Part shown: positions 22,031 to 33,389 of the stretch, in pieces
How the letters are laid out: each line of letters opens with the position of its first letter
How positions within the stretch are numbered: the first letter of the stretch is position 1
Assembly (NCBI RefSeq): GCF_019175285.1
Contig: NC_056524.1
Location: 233,422,395 to 233,486,394, forward strand
Length of the DNA stretch: 64,000 bases
Origin: Sceloporus undulatus
Taxonomy: Eukaryota; Chordata; Lepidosauria; Squamata; Phrynosomatidae
Reading direction: 5' to 3'
Translations under genes and position numbers: made by a program
Notes under the pieces: model-generated
Told to the model about the DNA's origin: nothing
What the model saw: the letters and a program-made list of their open reading frames with translations, nothing else
The model's database searches: none

Positions 22031-22469
22031 TCATACTCTTCAACAATATCAATTTGGCAGGGACAATCCTAATTAATCCTTTGTTATACTACTTTTTCAA
22101 CTGCTTTTAAAATGTCCCACTTTCTCTCTCCTTTCCCACTTCCCCCCTTTGTTTTCAATTGCTGCAAAATGAGTTCAAAGTGCAAAAGTAGTTTGCATTC
22201 AGCTCAGCAGTGGGGAGGAATCTTTCCAATCTTTCCCAATCAGGTCACATAAACACAAACTGCTGCAAGCTCTCTCGACTTTAATGTTCTTCCTTATTAA
22301 TAACTTTTACCATTTTGACCACACTCTGATGTTACTTGGTCACATGTGTTCCAATTGTCACCTAGGAAATGTTGGAGAGTATGTACAGATACATATGTAT
22401 CTTTTAAAAATAAATAACTTGGACTTTAGTCAAATAGGATGCAATCTAGAGATGTTCTCATAACTTGAT

Positions 22470-22560
22470 TGTCTGCCTGTTTATTTTCTAGCCTGATTTA
22501 TCCTGCCGCAAGATCCAAGGAGGCTTATAACAAGTTTTTGGGAAGAGCATACACACAATA
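22470..22560 (-). mobile_element. LINE 3' end (L2-like), degenerate
   Basis: TTATCCTGCCGCAAGATCC and AAGGAGGCTTATAACAAG follow the reversed 'atcctgccttatctcc...ggcggcttacaac' pattern of reptile L2-group 3' ends. Confidence 0.45.
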
Positions 22561-22620
22561 CAAGAAAAATCATTCCCAGAACAATAATGTATAACTTTGG
22601 GTTTTTATGTGTCTTTCTCA

Positions 22621-22681
22621 TTCACACACATGCACACACACATGCAGAGAGAGAGAGAAAGACAGAGAGAGAGACAGAGAA
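22621..22681. repeat. (CA)n / (GA)n compound microsatellite
   Basis: CA-rich then GA-rich imperfect dinucleotide arrays with ATG and AAAGA interruptions. Confidence 0.9.
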
Positions 22682-22689
22682 ATTTTCAC

Positions 22690-24435
22690 ACAATCCCCGT
22701 ATTATATTACATAACAGAGAGATTCCAAAATGAGCCAAATGTTTGTTTCATTTAAGAAATTTCCCCAATCATATACAGTGGCAATATGGCTTCCATAAAT
22801 AATTGCAGCTGTCTAGCAAGAAACTGTCAAAATATGCAGCCTATTCTGTTTAAAAAGAGGTTAGAAAAGAAGCTACTCTTTTGCTTTATTAGCCATTTGT
22901 ATGAATGTTGCAATAACTATAATATACCAACATTAGCATTAAGACCAAAGGGAAGGAAGAAACCAGTTGTAACATAATTTGCAATTCTTCACTAGAGCAT
23001 CTGATTACTTGTCAGTTCAGTTCCTGGGGATTTCTAAACTTCCACTCATTAAGAGATAAATAGTAGGATAACACTGATGGGATTAGTTATATAGACACAC
23101 CCCAAATTCATATTACAGACAGCAAAGCTTACACTGTCATAGCTGCATCACTAAGGTTAATTAGGAAAAATGCACTGTTCACCATTTGAAGGCTGAAGAT
23201 TGGCACATAAGTGGTGATGGCAACTACTGTCTGTCACATGACCCTGAGATGATCCATGAGGCTCTGCACATTGGGTCTGCCACATGGTCTTCCCTTGAGG
23301 CCCAGCCAATCAGAAGCTGAGTTGGATGATTGTTGAGGGTATATCTATGGGGGGGGGTGAGATTCTTGGGGTCTTTAGTTTGATCTGCCTGGGGAACATA
23401 AGAACATTCCCTGTTCAGCAGCTGGCAATGTTCACCATTCTCCCTCCTTTGGGTAATATTGGGTTCCATGTTTTCATATCATTCTGGCTGACACTTTTTG
23501 TATCTATGTACTGATTTATTCATGTGTTTTCTCCGTGTCACAACATTATGAAAGTAAGATTTGGAAAGGAGTTGGGAAAAATGGGGGGGGGGAGATGGGG
23601 TCTGCATGTCAACCTCCCCACTTTGGTTACGCTGACTGTGACAAGTGGGGGGTTAGATTCCATCAGCATCTGGAGAATCAAAGGTTTCCCAGCCCTGGCT
23701 TCAAAGCATGGAAAACCATGCACCATTCCTTACAGACTGGGAGTAAGTGCCCCTGTGTACCCATACTGACAAAGAAAACTTGCAGTAGGAGGAAGTTTAC
23801 ATACCAGCTGCAGAGAGTGTAGAGACCAGACCTGCTCTGAAGCCATGTTGCGTGTGCTACGTGACAATATCAGTCTTCAGATAAATTGTATGTATGCAGA
23901 AACATCCCTCAAATAGTTAGTTTTCTGTGTCATTCTGTAGAGAGCCACTAGCAAATGATATTAAATAGAAGTAGCAGTAGTAGTAAACAACTTCTCTCCA
24001 GTGCTTATACATTAACAAGCCTGCTTCCCTTTCTGTTGGCCATATTTTAACATTCCAGCAGCCCACAAATGCTCCCAAGCAGCTGCCATTCATTAAATAT
24101 GAACTGCCAAAGGCCAGGGTCCTCCCAAAGAAGCTCACTGTTGGCTTTGCAAAGAAAATAAATATTCCTCAGGTCTTTCACATTCACCAGCTATGATGCA
24201 AAGTGATTCTACCATGCCAGAATACAGTCTGTGTATCCCCAGTGTGGACCCAAACATTTTTGCTCTAGAGAAGTATCTGCATATAACACTAATCTTTCTA
24301 TTTCCCTAGAAAAGTGTGTATATACTTTTTCTAAAATACACACTGGCCTGTAGCATTTTAATTTAGTTCTCCCATAAGAGCCCAAAGTCTCACATCTGAA
24401 GGTCTCCCACAATGTCAAATACTGTTTCCTCCCCT
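22690..24435. other. No gene recognised
   Basis: The stretch 23220-23870 is G-rich with long G runs (23349, 23583) and overlapping frames on both strands. I cannot show coding or assign a repeat. The rest is AT-rich. Confidence 0.45.
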
Positions 24436-24436
24436 G

Positions 24437-24502
24437 AGGGAATAAAGAAGGGCTAGGGTCTCCATAAGTAGGGAATGACTTGAAGGCGCAAAACAACAAA
24501 GG
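24437..24502 (+). mobile_element. tRNA-SINE tail fragment
   Basis: GGGTCTCCATAAGTAGGGAA, TGACTTGAAGGCGCAAAAC and ACAACAAAGG match the 3' tail of the tRNA-derived SINE family seen whole at 39053-39282. Confidence 0.6.
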
Positions 24503-24504
24503 AA

Positions 24505-25148
24505 AAAGAAATCATTGTTTCTTTGTTGTCAGCATTTCATGATTGAATCCTATTGCAACTTATAACAAAAATGTTTTATTTTTAAAAATATACCTGGCGT
24601 CCTATTGGAAATTCAGGACATTGTAAACCAACTTGTGATTAAACAGTTTAAAAGTGTGATACTGCCGAATGGTTGTATTCCCAAGAGGGGAATGTTGTTG
24701 TAGCTGTGCTATTGGGGTCATTGCACAAGTGGAGAGAACAGCATGGTTATTACACAGTGGTCATAATGTGAAACAGTATTGCACTTTGCAAGACTGGCTG
24801 CCCTTGAGAATGACAGTGTAAAGAGCAGCGCAATAGCCCTCAGCAGAGCCATGAGGCACTGGTAATGCTGAACAGAGTACAGTAGAAAGTCATGGGTGCC
24901 CTATGTTGGGCCAGAAAAATGTTCTCCTCTTTCACATTGCACTGTTGTGTTGTGGGAGCCCTTATTGTGTAACAAGACTTCTAGAGCAATGCCTTGTTAA
25001 TTTTTCAGCTAATCTGAGATAGGGAGTACCAAACATGTGGGGGGACATAACAGAAAGGATCGTTCTCTCCCATCCACACATAAAGAGACATATTTCACAT
25101 ACTGAGTTTCATCTTAATAATTAGGCTTGAAACAATCTTTCCAACTCT
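24505..25148. other. No gene recognised
   Basis: Nothing I can name. Short words such as ATTGCAC and TTACACA recur on both strands, but not as a clear inverted structure. Confidence 0.4.
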
Positions 25149-25149
25149 G

Positions 25150-25613
25150 ATGACAGAAGGTACCCTGGTGAGATCAAACTCTTTTACCCAAAAAGGCTCT
25201 GAAGCTGAGTGTAAAGTTCAAAAAGGGGAAAGTTTAATTTAAAGAACAAAAATAAAGAGTTTTTCCTCCCCAGCTCTAAATAACTTGAAATAAAAGATAC
25301 TTTACAGTTTCAGCAATCTTCAGGGTGTCATCTTTCTGGGTCTGATGTTGGTTTGCTCTCCTCTCTCAACGGAGCTGGTGCAGGGTCTTTCAGCTCCTGT
25401 ATTCCTTTATTCACTTGCTGTTGGTAACTAAAATGGCTAAGGTGTAAGAAATGCCCTTTCCGGCTGCCTGGGCCTGTTTGCCACCAAAAGACAGCTCTCT
25501 GCCTGCTCACAGCAAAGACTGCTCCAAACTAACAACCTCTAGCTAAAGCAGAGCATGCTGGGAAAGGGCAAACCAAACCTGGAAAAATGCAGGGGATCCT
25601 ACAGCTCCTCCCA
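25150..25613 (-). mobile_element. Possible solo LTR (fossil)
   Basis: Read on the minus strand the block starts TGTGGGAGGAGC, has an AATAAA signal near 25405 (as TTTATT on the plus strand), and ends with a T-rich stretch and CA at 25150. The size (about 460 bp) and layout fit an LTR of an old retrovirus-like or Gypsy-type element, but the flanking duplication is not clean and no internal region is seen. Family not determined. Confidence 0.35.
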
Positions 25614-25997
25614 CAACTAATACAATGAACTTTCCTACACTAAAATATTCTATGGCCTGAACCAACATGAAAGAAAATGCAGGGGGAGATTCAAATAGTC
25701 CTGGCAGGACTACCCTATGTCTTACAAGTTAATGTTTAGGATTATAAATAAGAATATATTCTTATTCTTTAATTTAATTCAATTTTTATTTCTTTCATTT
25801 TCCTGGTGTGGCTATGGAGCACCTGAGAAGTGCATGTGGAGCCCTAAGAGCTCATCGAAGCACAGGTTCAGAAACACTGCACTAGACACATAGTAAAGAA
25901 AGAAAGAAAATCAGGAAAATATTCTGCTGTTTGCTCATAGATTTTTCTGATACCTTTCTCTGACCATCAGTTACTGCGAGTTACATATGAGTATACA

Positions 25998-26330
25998 CGT
26001 TTAGTGCCCTTATCTGGAATTCTTAAATCCAAAATATTTCAAAATCCAAAATTGTCCACATGAGTGGCTGAGATAGTAATAGCTTTGCTTTCTGGTTGTT
26101 CAGTGTGTGCACAAACTATTGTTTAATGCACAAAATTATTTAAAATCTTGTGTATGATATTACTTTGAGGCTATGCGTATGAGGTGTATATGAAACATAA
26201 ATGAATTTTGTGTTTAGAGTTGGGTCCCATCTCAAGATATATCATTATGTATATGCAAATACTAAAAAAAAAAAAAATCCAAAAGACTTCTGGTCCCAAG
26301 CATTTCAGTATTCTAATGCAGAATAATTTT
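25998..26330 (-). mobile_element. Tigger-type element resembling mammalian MER6
   Basis: The order AAAATATTTCAAAATCC, CACATGAGTGGCTGAG, TGCACAAAATTATTTAAAAT, GTATATGAAACATAAATG, GGGTCCCATCTCAAGATAT and CAAATACTAAAA corresponds, reversed, to the layout of the element at 58068-58333 and, from memory, to mammalian MER6 of the TcMar-Tigger group. It is an old copy. Confidence 0.7.
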
Positions 26331-26334
26331 TTTT

Positions 26335-26740
26335 TCCATGTATGGCTTCATTCGGGCAACTGGAAACTTCCAAATCAGTGGTGCAGTGAAGCCACTCTTG
26401 AATATATTTTACAGAATTAAAAGGAGCTGTCCAGGGTGCTGAAACTATGTTAGGGATAGCCTTTAGCACAGTGGATGGCTCCTTTACACTGTGGAATAAA
26501 ATCCAGAGTGGATTCACCATTCCAGTGACACGGAACCTGACCTCATTTTCTCAAGATTAACAATCTGTCGCATGCTGGGTGAAGTCAAATATGGCAATAG
26601 GCATGGTCAAAGGCAAAAGGTGGAAGGACCATTTTCCTCCCTTTCCCATCCCCACTATCCATCTCTCTCCTTCAGCCTTCTTTCTCTCCTTTTCTTTCTC
26701 TTCTTCTAATTCCATTCTCAGAAAGCTACCAAAGGAAGGG
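26335..26740. other. No gene recognised
   Basis: No domain or repeat seen; a CT-rich stretch lies at 26635-26705. Confidence 0.45.
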
Positions 26741-26744
26741 AAGG

Positions 26745-26830
26745 TCTATATTTATTTATTTATTTATTTATTTATTGCCAACAGTGTACATGGCACTTTA
26801 CAAGTAAAACAACAACAAACTCAGTTCCAT
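26745..26830 (-). mobile_element. LINE 3' end with (TTTA)n tail
   Basis: A TTTA array (26750-26777) precedes AACAGTGTACATGGCACTTT, ACAAGTAAAACAAC. The same order, TTTATTTATTAG then ACATGGCACTTGACAG, begins the L2 copy at 17235, so this is a short reversed 3' end of that family. Confidence 0.6.
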
Positions 26831-27231
26831 GTAATCAGGCTTGCAATCAGAAACACATGACACACAAGGAAAGGGCATGGCAATGGTGGAAGGGATTAAA
26901 TCCAGCAGATATTGCCTCTTCTTCTTTCCCTCTGAGACTACAACATTGGCAGTTGGGAAGGTGGGGAGGGCCTTTCCTCTGCTGCCATGACTGAGGCATC
27001 ATGGAGATGTGCATGCCTCTCCTTCTCTCCCTCTGAGGCCACCCACAGATTGTTTTTGATATTCATTCAAGTGCCAATGGTAACCCAACCCTATTTTAAT
27101 ATAAGCAAGAAACTGAACCCAGCACATGTGTATGCACTGGGGACTAGCTGGCTTTCAGCCCCACCAAATGCTATGTGGCAAAGATAACAGGCTCCAAAAA
27201 ATGGGAGCTGTTGTGAGGATGCAATTTTTTA

Positions 27232-27410
27232 AATTTTATTTTATTAGAATATTTATATCCCATCCTATATCTGAAGATCTCAGGTCAGCTTACAATAAAA
27301 TCAATTTAAAACAATGGAGAATAACACTAATTTTAAAAGATTAAGTTGCCCTGAGATCTGCAGATATAGGGTGGGATATACATATTCTAATAAAATAAAG
27401 TCAATGTAAA
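27232..27410. mobile_element. Inverted pair of LINE 3' tails
   Basis: The first half (27235-27300: ATATTTATATCCCATCC, TATATCTGAAGATCTCAGG) is the reverse complement of the second (27345-27400: CCTGAGATCTGCAGATATAG, GGTGGGATATACATATTC). The second half recurs as a direct repeat at 27722-27775, beyond an intervening SINE. Confidence 0.65.
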
Positions 27411-27417
27411 ACAACAG

Positions 27418-27706
27418 ATAAAGGTAAAGGTTTCCCCTTTGATAAGGCAGTCAAATAATGTCCGAAAATAGGAAGTGGTGCTCATCTCTGTTATTAAGCC
27501 AAAGAGCCAGCATTGTCAAAGACAAGTCTGTGGTCAGGTAGCCAGCGTGACTGCACAGAACTCTCTTACCTTCCCACTGAAGTGGTACCTATTTCTCTAC
27601 TTCTATTTTTACATCTAGAACTTGTGATAGGAGCAAACTCCATCATGCAGTGCTTGGGCTTCAAACTGCCAATCTTGCATCTTAACCACTGAGCCACCAC
27701 ATCCCT
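27418..27706 (-). mobile_element. tRNA-headed SINE of a second family
   Basis: The minus strand begins with a tRNA-like GTGGCTCAGTGGTTAAGATG and a B-box-like GGCAGTTTGAAGCCC, and ends in AAACCTTTACCTTTATC. Inner signatures on the plus strand include GGTGCTCATCTCTG, AAGAGCCAGCATTGTC and TTACCTTCCCACTGAAG. It has a different body and tail from the SINEs at 19598 and 39053. Confidence 0.7.
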
Positions 27707-27709
27707 AAA

Positions 27710-27785
27710 ACAATGGATAGTAAAAGATTAAGCTGCCCTGAGATCTTCAGATATAGGGTGAGATATGAATATTCTATTTATTTAA
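27710..27785 (+). mobile_element. LINE 3' tail, direct repeat
   Basis: AAAGATTAAGCTGCCCTGAG and ATCTTCAGATATAGGGTGAG repeat the sequence at 27335-27400, with a TTTA end. Confidence 0.6.
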
Positions 27786-27824
27786 AAACATGAAACAAGG
27801 ATTAGCCATTAGGATTCTATTGTG

Positions 27825-27952
27825 TGTATGTGCTTTCAAGTTGCCTGTTGACTTATGGTGACCCCATGAATTTCATAAAGTTTTCTTAGGCAAAGAATAT
27901 CAGGGGTGGTTTTGCCAGTTCCTTCCTCTGAAATACAGCTAGGGTGCTATAA
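27825..27952 (-). mobile_element. 5S-SINE tail, reversed
   Basis: TTTCAAGTTGCCTGTTGACT, TATGGTGACCCCATGAATTT, TTCTTAGGCAAAGAATATC and GCCAGTTCCTTCCTCTGAAA are the reverse of the body and tail seen at 4440-4575 and 52110-52215. The 5S head is absent. Confidence 0.78.
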
Positions 27953-28429
27953 CGAATCACCATTAGCAACACTTTGTAATGGACATTTCACAAAAAATCA
28001 TAATGGAAAATATTTAGTCTTCTTTACATGCTGTACCAAGAACAATAAGCACTCTTAAAGAGGTTGCTCAGTGGATATTTGCACATATGTGAATGCATTT
28101 ATTAGTCTGCATTGGTCTATTTAGCACCAAGTGAGAACACTGGTCCATTTAGCACAGGATTATCTGCTCTGACTGGTAATTGTTCCCTGGTGACTCAAGT
28201 AGAGCTCTTTTCTATCACTTCCTATATTATCCTTTTTAAACTGGAGAATTTGAGATCTTCTACATGTGAAGCATGCCCTTGACCACTGAGCTGTGATTCC
28301 TTATATGGAACAATTTCCAGGATCTCATATTTTTGGAAGCAGTGCATTTTATAGAGTAATGCACTGCTGGTCATACCTCAATGGTTAATTGTGTTTTTAA
28401 TCTGTCATATTTTTTAATACTTTTATAAG

Positions 28430-28555
28430 GAGGGGAGGGATTATAATGTTTTTAAATTTATATTTTACTCTGTTATAATCACTGTTGTCAACCGCCCGGA
28501 TTGGTTCGCCACAGGGCGGTATACAAATAAATATTATTATTATTATTATTATTAA
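28430..28555 (+). mobile_element. L2-like LINE 3' end with (ATT)n tail
   Basis: A T-rich UTR leads to AACCGCCCGGATTGG, CAGGGCGGTATACAAATAAA and an ATT array (28532-28553). Confidence 0.7.
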
Positions 28556-29035
28556 CTAACCTTTTCCCTCTTATCCATTCATTAAGCATACATATGTACA
28601 CATGAGCAGTTACTTTTCAGATACCTTTAGGGCACAGCTAGATAGACCATGTTACATCCAGGTGGGACCAGTAGTGTATTCCTACTTCTTATAGATACCT
28701 TTCTTGACATGTGACATATGTAGCACATGCTAGTCCTCTACTTGATGACCCCAAGAAACAATCTACTTCTTGCAAACAGGGATGAGCATGTATTAATCAG
28801 TGAAAAAGCAGCAGTGATCTCTTTTAATGGAAATAGCGGCAGTTTTCAGCTACTTAAAAAAAATGAGTCAAATCCATTGCAACTATTAGAAGAGTAAGAC
28901 TGAAAGAAGACCGTTGTCCCAGAAATCTTACATTTGATTTGGCTTCTTCAGTGTTTTGGCCTAAATATTCTATAAACAGGACATCTGTGATATTTTCCCT
29001 TTCAGCCTCATACCTTACTGTAAACTTACTGCTGG
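28556..29035. other. No gene recognised
   Basis: No gene or named repeat seen. Confidence 0.45.
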
Positions 29036-29037
29036 GA

Positions 29038-29245
29038 TCATCTACCTTACCAAGTTATAGAACTATGATTCCACTTTAGCTGTCATGGGTCTATCCTATA
29101 GAATTTTGATATTTGCAGTTTAGGGAGGTGCATTTAGACTTTTCAGCTAGTTCCTCTCTAAACTACAAACCAAAATATTGCATTAGATGTTGTGATGACA
29201 GATAAAGTAGAACCAAAGCACTATAATTGTGTAGTGTGAAAGGGC
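29038..29245. mobile_element. Palindromic MITE, diverged
   Basis: GATTCCACTTTAGCTGTCAT and its inverse, GATGACAGATAAAGTAGAACC, flank a core with CTAAACTACAAACC. It relates to the foldback family at 11738 and 50057 but is older. Confidence 0.55.
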
Positions 29246-29249
29246 CCTG

Positions 29250-29935
29250 ATTGGCTTTGAAGCCTGGAAAAAATTCTCAAGGAAACCTTTGTAACCATAT
29301 TCAATGGAAGCTTGAAAGTGAATTAATTTCAAAACAATCTCAGTATGTGTCTTGTAAGCCCATTTGTAACAGGTTCATCTCCTTGTGCTTTTAGAAATCA
29401 GGAGCCTGACTAGCTCCGCTTCCACAATTATTTTGGTTACAGTTCGGCTAGCATCTATTTTTAGCAGCAAATTGTTTCCTCAAGATGAATTTGTCTGCTC
29501 ATTAATGTTGGAAAGATCCTCTGGCAAAGCATGTTGTAAAGCTCTCTTTTAGTTCTTACTCATCAATTAAAACAAAATAAACAAACTTAATCTTCATTGT
29601 TGGAAGGTGGGATAGAAGAAATATTCTACTAAGCCCTCTTTTATGTTCAAGGAGTATGAATATTTGTTAAATCACTGCTCCAAAATACAAACATGGAAAC
29701 ATTTTCTAGTCTAACTGAAATGTTAGCAAAGATGTCCAAAGTGTTGAAACATTTTCCACATTCAGAGTGCCATGAAGCAGCCTGAACAGAAGTAGCATTG
29801 GTAGAGAAGGAGGACAGTTAGAAGGTCACAGTGCATTAATAAGAAAATCATGTCATTATTCTGTCTTTCTCCCATTTCTTGACAGAGCAGTATGCAACAA
29901 GTACAGACAACTTACAAACCAGTGTGGTCTTGAAT
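29250..29935. other. No gene recognised
   Basis: No gene or named repeat seen. Confidence 0.45.
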
Positions 29936-29937
29936 TC

Positions 29938-30030
29938 TGAGAGCTGGACTATGACTCTAGAGAACCAAGATTAAATCCCTGCTCAGCTATAGAAACCCAC
30001 TGGGTGATCCTGGGCAACTCACATTCCTTC
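29938..30030 (+). mobile_element. tRNA-SINE head, truncated
   Basis: GAGCTGGACTATGACTCTAG, AACCAAGATTAAATCCC, GAAACCCACTGGGTGATCC and GGGCAACTCACATTC match the 5' half of the SINE at 39053. It stops where the reversed CR1 end begins (30031). Confidence 0.72.
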
Positions 30031-30888
30031 ATAGAATCATAGAGTTGGAAAAGACCCCAAGAGCCATCCAGTCCAACCCCCTGCCATGCAGGAAATCACA
30101 ATCAAAGCATACCCGACAGATGGCCATCCAGCCTCAGTTTAAAGACCTCCAAAGAAGGAGACTCCATCACACTCCAAGATAGTGTGTTTCACTGTCAAAC
30201 AGCTCTTACTGTCAAGAAGTTCCTCCTAATGTTGAGGTGGAATCTCTTTTCATGTAGCTGGCATCCATTGTTCCATGTTCTAGTCTCTGGAGCAGCAGGA
30301 AACAAGCTTGCTCTATCTTCAATGTGACATGTCTTCAAATACTTAAACAGGGCTATCATATCACCTCTTAACCGTATCTTCTCCAGGTTAAACATACCCA
30401 GCTCCCTAAGTCTCTCCTCATAAACCATGTTTTCTAGACCCTTCACCATTTTAGTAGCCCTCCTTGTCAACTTGTCAATATTCTTTTCGAATTGTGGTGC
30501 CCAGAACTGGACACACTATTCCAGGTGAGGCCTGACCAAAGCAGAATAGAATGGCACTATTGCTTCCCTTGATCTAGACGCTATACCTCTATTGATGCAG
30601 CCTAAAATTGCATTGGCCTTTTTAGCTGCCGCACCACACTGTTGACTCATGTCCAACTTGTGGTCTACTAGGACTCATAGATCCCTTTCACATGTAGTCT
30701 CCTTAAGCCAAGTGTCCCGCATCCTATATCTATGCATTTCATTTTTCCACCCTAAGTGCAGTACCTTACATTTCTTTGTGTTGAAATTCATTTTGTTAGC
30801 TTTGGCCCAGCATTCTAATCTATTCAGGTCTTCTTGAATTTTGATCCTGTCCTCTGGGGTATTAGCTACTCCTCCTAATTTGGTATCT
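30031..30888 (-). mobile_element. CR1 LINE 3' end, longest copy
   Basis: The reversed 3' terminus ATAGAATCATAGAGTTGG is followed by about 860 bp of CR1. Minus-strand protein pieces include [40 protein letters not shown] and the CVQFW region near 30490-30520. Upstream CR1 parts continue to about 30888 (TCTTGAATTTTGATCCTGTC, TCCTAATTTGGTATC). Frames are broken. It meets a hAT-like end at 30893. Confidence 0.93.
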
Positions 30889-30892
30889 TAGT

Positions 30893-30960
30893 CCAGGGGT
30901 CGACAATTTTTGTAGCATCAGGGGCCATTTAATGCTCTTGGATTCCTTTGGGGTTGCATA
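30893..30960 (+). mobile_element. hAT-like left end, partner end not found
   Basis: CCAGGGGTCGACAATTTTTG resembles the CAGGGGT(A/C)GGCAA end of the hAT element at 55337-55701, followed by a similar GGGGCC. I see no matching right end or 8 bp duplication, so it may be a truncated copy. Confidence 0.35.
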
Positions 30961-32440
30961 GGCTGGCCAAAATATCCCACCCTGACCACAATAGAGTGTC
31001 TGAAAGTCCAGTCCAGTTTTGAAAAAACTGGTATACAGTATTATGATATTATGGGGCAGGGGAGTTTGAGCAGAAGACTGCAATTGATCACTCCTGGATA
31101 CTTCCAGGACAGGCAATTCTTTGTCTGCCAAAAGAAGAGAATCCTGGGTGAGGAGGAGAATAAAAATAGCCTTGGCGGCTGCATGTTACTCCAAATCCAC
31201 TCTGCACCTCCCATGCTCTAGTTCCAGCAAATAAGCATGATATCTGGGATTCCCAGCCAGGTGAAAGCAGATGTGGTGAGTTTAGGAAGAGGTTAAGCAC
31301 TCTTCCCTGCTTACTGGTCTTCCCCAACAAACTGTGCCCTCCCCAAACTCAAGATACTAGACTTTTAGCATTGTTGCTAAACATCTACTTCGATCACAAG
31401 TCCAATATTCTGTCCACTATACTACTGCCATTTTCAGAATGCCTCATTGGATACAAAGCAGTGGTTTACTATTTGTGACCTGAACACTCAAAGCAGGAGC
31501 GTCCGTGCCGCTATCCTTTGATTCTGCCTAGATCCCACTTCTGTTAAGCTGAACATGATAGAAACTATGCTGTCTCAAGGAGAAGAAAACATCTTATTAT
31601 CCTCTAGTTTCCCTTCCAAAAACAAACCCTTGATTACAGGGCTGTGAGTTTAGGCAAATGCTGCTTGCCAACCTACCCACTGGCATGAATAACTTAAGGG
31701 ATTTTGTTACATTTCTGGCAGTAAGAAGTACTTGTGTAACAAGCCATTAACACAGAGGCCTAAGTAAAGACAGAATCACAAGGTGGGGGGGACCCCAATT
31801 TCCAATCCGTCAGAAGCTTTAATTCTGGAATGCCTTACAGAGGCACGTCATTCTGTTGTTTCTGTTCTGCTTTCATTTTATAGTGAAAACAGTTTGATGG
31901 TTTCAAAGGAAAATCACATATCTGAGGCCTTGGGGAAAAGTTTCAGCTCACCTCATGATTGTAGGAAGCTGCACATTTGAAAGTGTGCCAAAGTTGACAG
32001 TTACATGCCACATTTTATTCCAGACTCTCCCTTTCCCCTTTCTTAGACTTCTTCTTACACAATTTTTCCCCCCAGACTTCTGCTTGGAAGTCAGTGAATG
32101 AATTCCACATGTACTACAGTTTGTACTTTCACAGACTGCTTAAAAGCCTAAGTATCAGATTTCACAGTGCTGTGAAAAAGCTGGAAAGACTTCAAAGCTC
32201 TTTTGAAACATCTATTACTTTATTCAAGAGGGAACAATAGTTCCTCCATAGAAAGTTGAAACAATTCTGCTGTTCTTTGCTGGATTTGTATATCCAGCTA
32301 GTATATTCACACGCCCTTATTGTCACCACACTAATGCAAACACATATGACATATCACTGGCAAAAACAATAGTCAAAGCTGTGAATTTAATCTCATTTTG
32401 CCTCATAACTTCCAAAGTTTTGTAAGGTTTTCATGCTTTC
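30961..32440. other. No gene recognised
   Basis: No gene or named repeat. The 31088-31330 minus frame has no domain. Confidence 0.45.
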
Positions 32441-32444
32441 ATTC

Positions 32445-32527
32445 ATTTTATGTATTCCTAGTATTTTTCTGTGAGATGCCTTGAGTTCCACTTGTGGGGC
32501 AAATGAGGGATATGTCAAGCAAACTAT
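32445..32527 (+). mobile_element. LINE 3' end (L2-like), degenerate
   Basis: TGAGATGCCTTGAGTTCCAC, GGGGCAAATGAGGGATATG and a CAAA-rich tail follow the LINE 3' signature seen at 5675. Confidence 0.45.
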
Positions 32528-32529
32528 CA

Positions 32530-33150
32530 AACAAACATATTGGATTTGGTAGTACAGGGAAGAGGAATTAATGGGAGCATGAAATTGTTGTAATAATGCC
32601 AGTCTAATGACTAAGATGAAGAATTTCTCATGTAAGGTCAGGATAATGATCCACAAAATTATCCAGATAAGGATAATGATCCACAAACCTATTCCTGGGT
32701 ATTCCATCATTTGTGTTGCTTTAGCTATACCAGCCAAACCATCAATCAAGACTGCTGAAATTATTATATTTAAGGGTTTTTACTGGGCTGCTAGGAAAGA
32801 TCACTTATTTATTATTATTTCTCATTTAAATAGCACACATCTTAATTTACAACCATGATCACATTCATAACAACAGTATGTCATATGTCTTTCTCTGCAC
32901 TGCCTGAGTGTAATAAGAATTCACCTTTATTTTCTCAATTAACAATTTCTATGTGTTACCACGAAATCATGAAATTAATAAAATTATTTCACAGTTTATA
33001 ATGTCTCATTGGTAAATGTACGTATGTATGTATAATCTCCAAATACTTGACAAAAGGCCTCTGAAACTGGATTAATATCAGACATCAAACATGGATATTT
33101 TTGTCCAAAATTTTATAAGTAATCTGGACCTGAAAAATATATTCCATATT
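32530..33150. other. No gene; small tandem duplication
   Basis: A unit of about 31 bases with AGGATAATGATCCACAAA is present twice at 32637-32697. Otherwise nothing recognised. Confidence 0.5.
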
Positions 33151-33387
33151 TTGTTGTTGTTTTGTTGTTTTGTGCCCTCAAATTGCTTCCGACTTACGGC
33201 GACACTAAGACAAACCAATCATGGGACTTTCTTGGCAAAGTTTGTTCAGAGGAGGTTTGCCATTGCCATCCTCTGAGGCTGAGAGAATGTGATTTGCCCA
33301 AGGTCACCCTGTGGGTTTACATGGCCAAGCTGGGATTCAAACCCTGGTCACCGGAATCATAGTCCAATGCTCCAACTACTTTAGCAT
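33151..33387 (-). mobile_element. tRNA-derived SINE
   Basis: Reverse copy: the TTG-rich tail first, then ATTGCTTCCGACTTACGGCG, CTTGGCAAAGTTTGTTCAG, GGTTTGCCATTGCC, GCCCAAGGTCACC and the reversed B box GGGATTCAAACCC, ending with the diverged A box near 33380. Confidence 0.85.
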
Positions 33388-33389
33388 AC

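Noticed and set aside
23220-23870. Possible LTR or gene promoter from G-rich runs and several frames
   Set aside because: I found no TG...CA bounds with flanking repeats, no relatives in the window and no domain.
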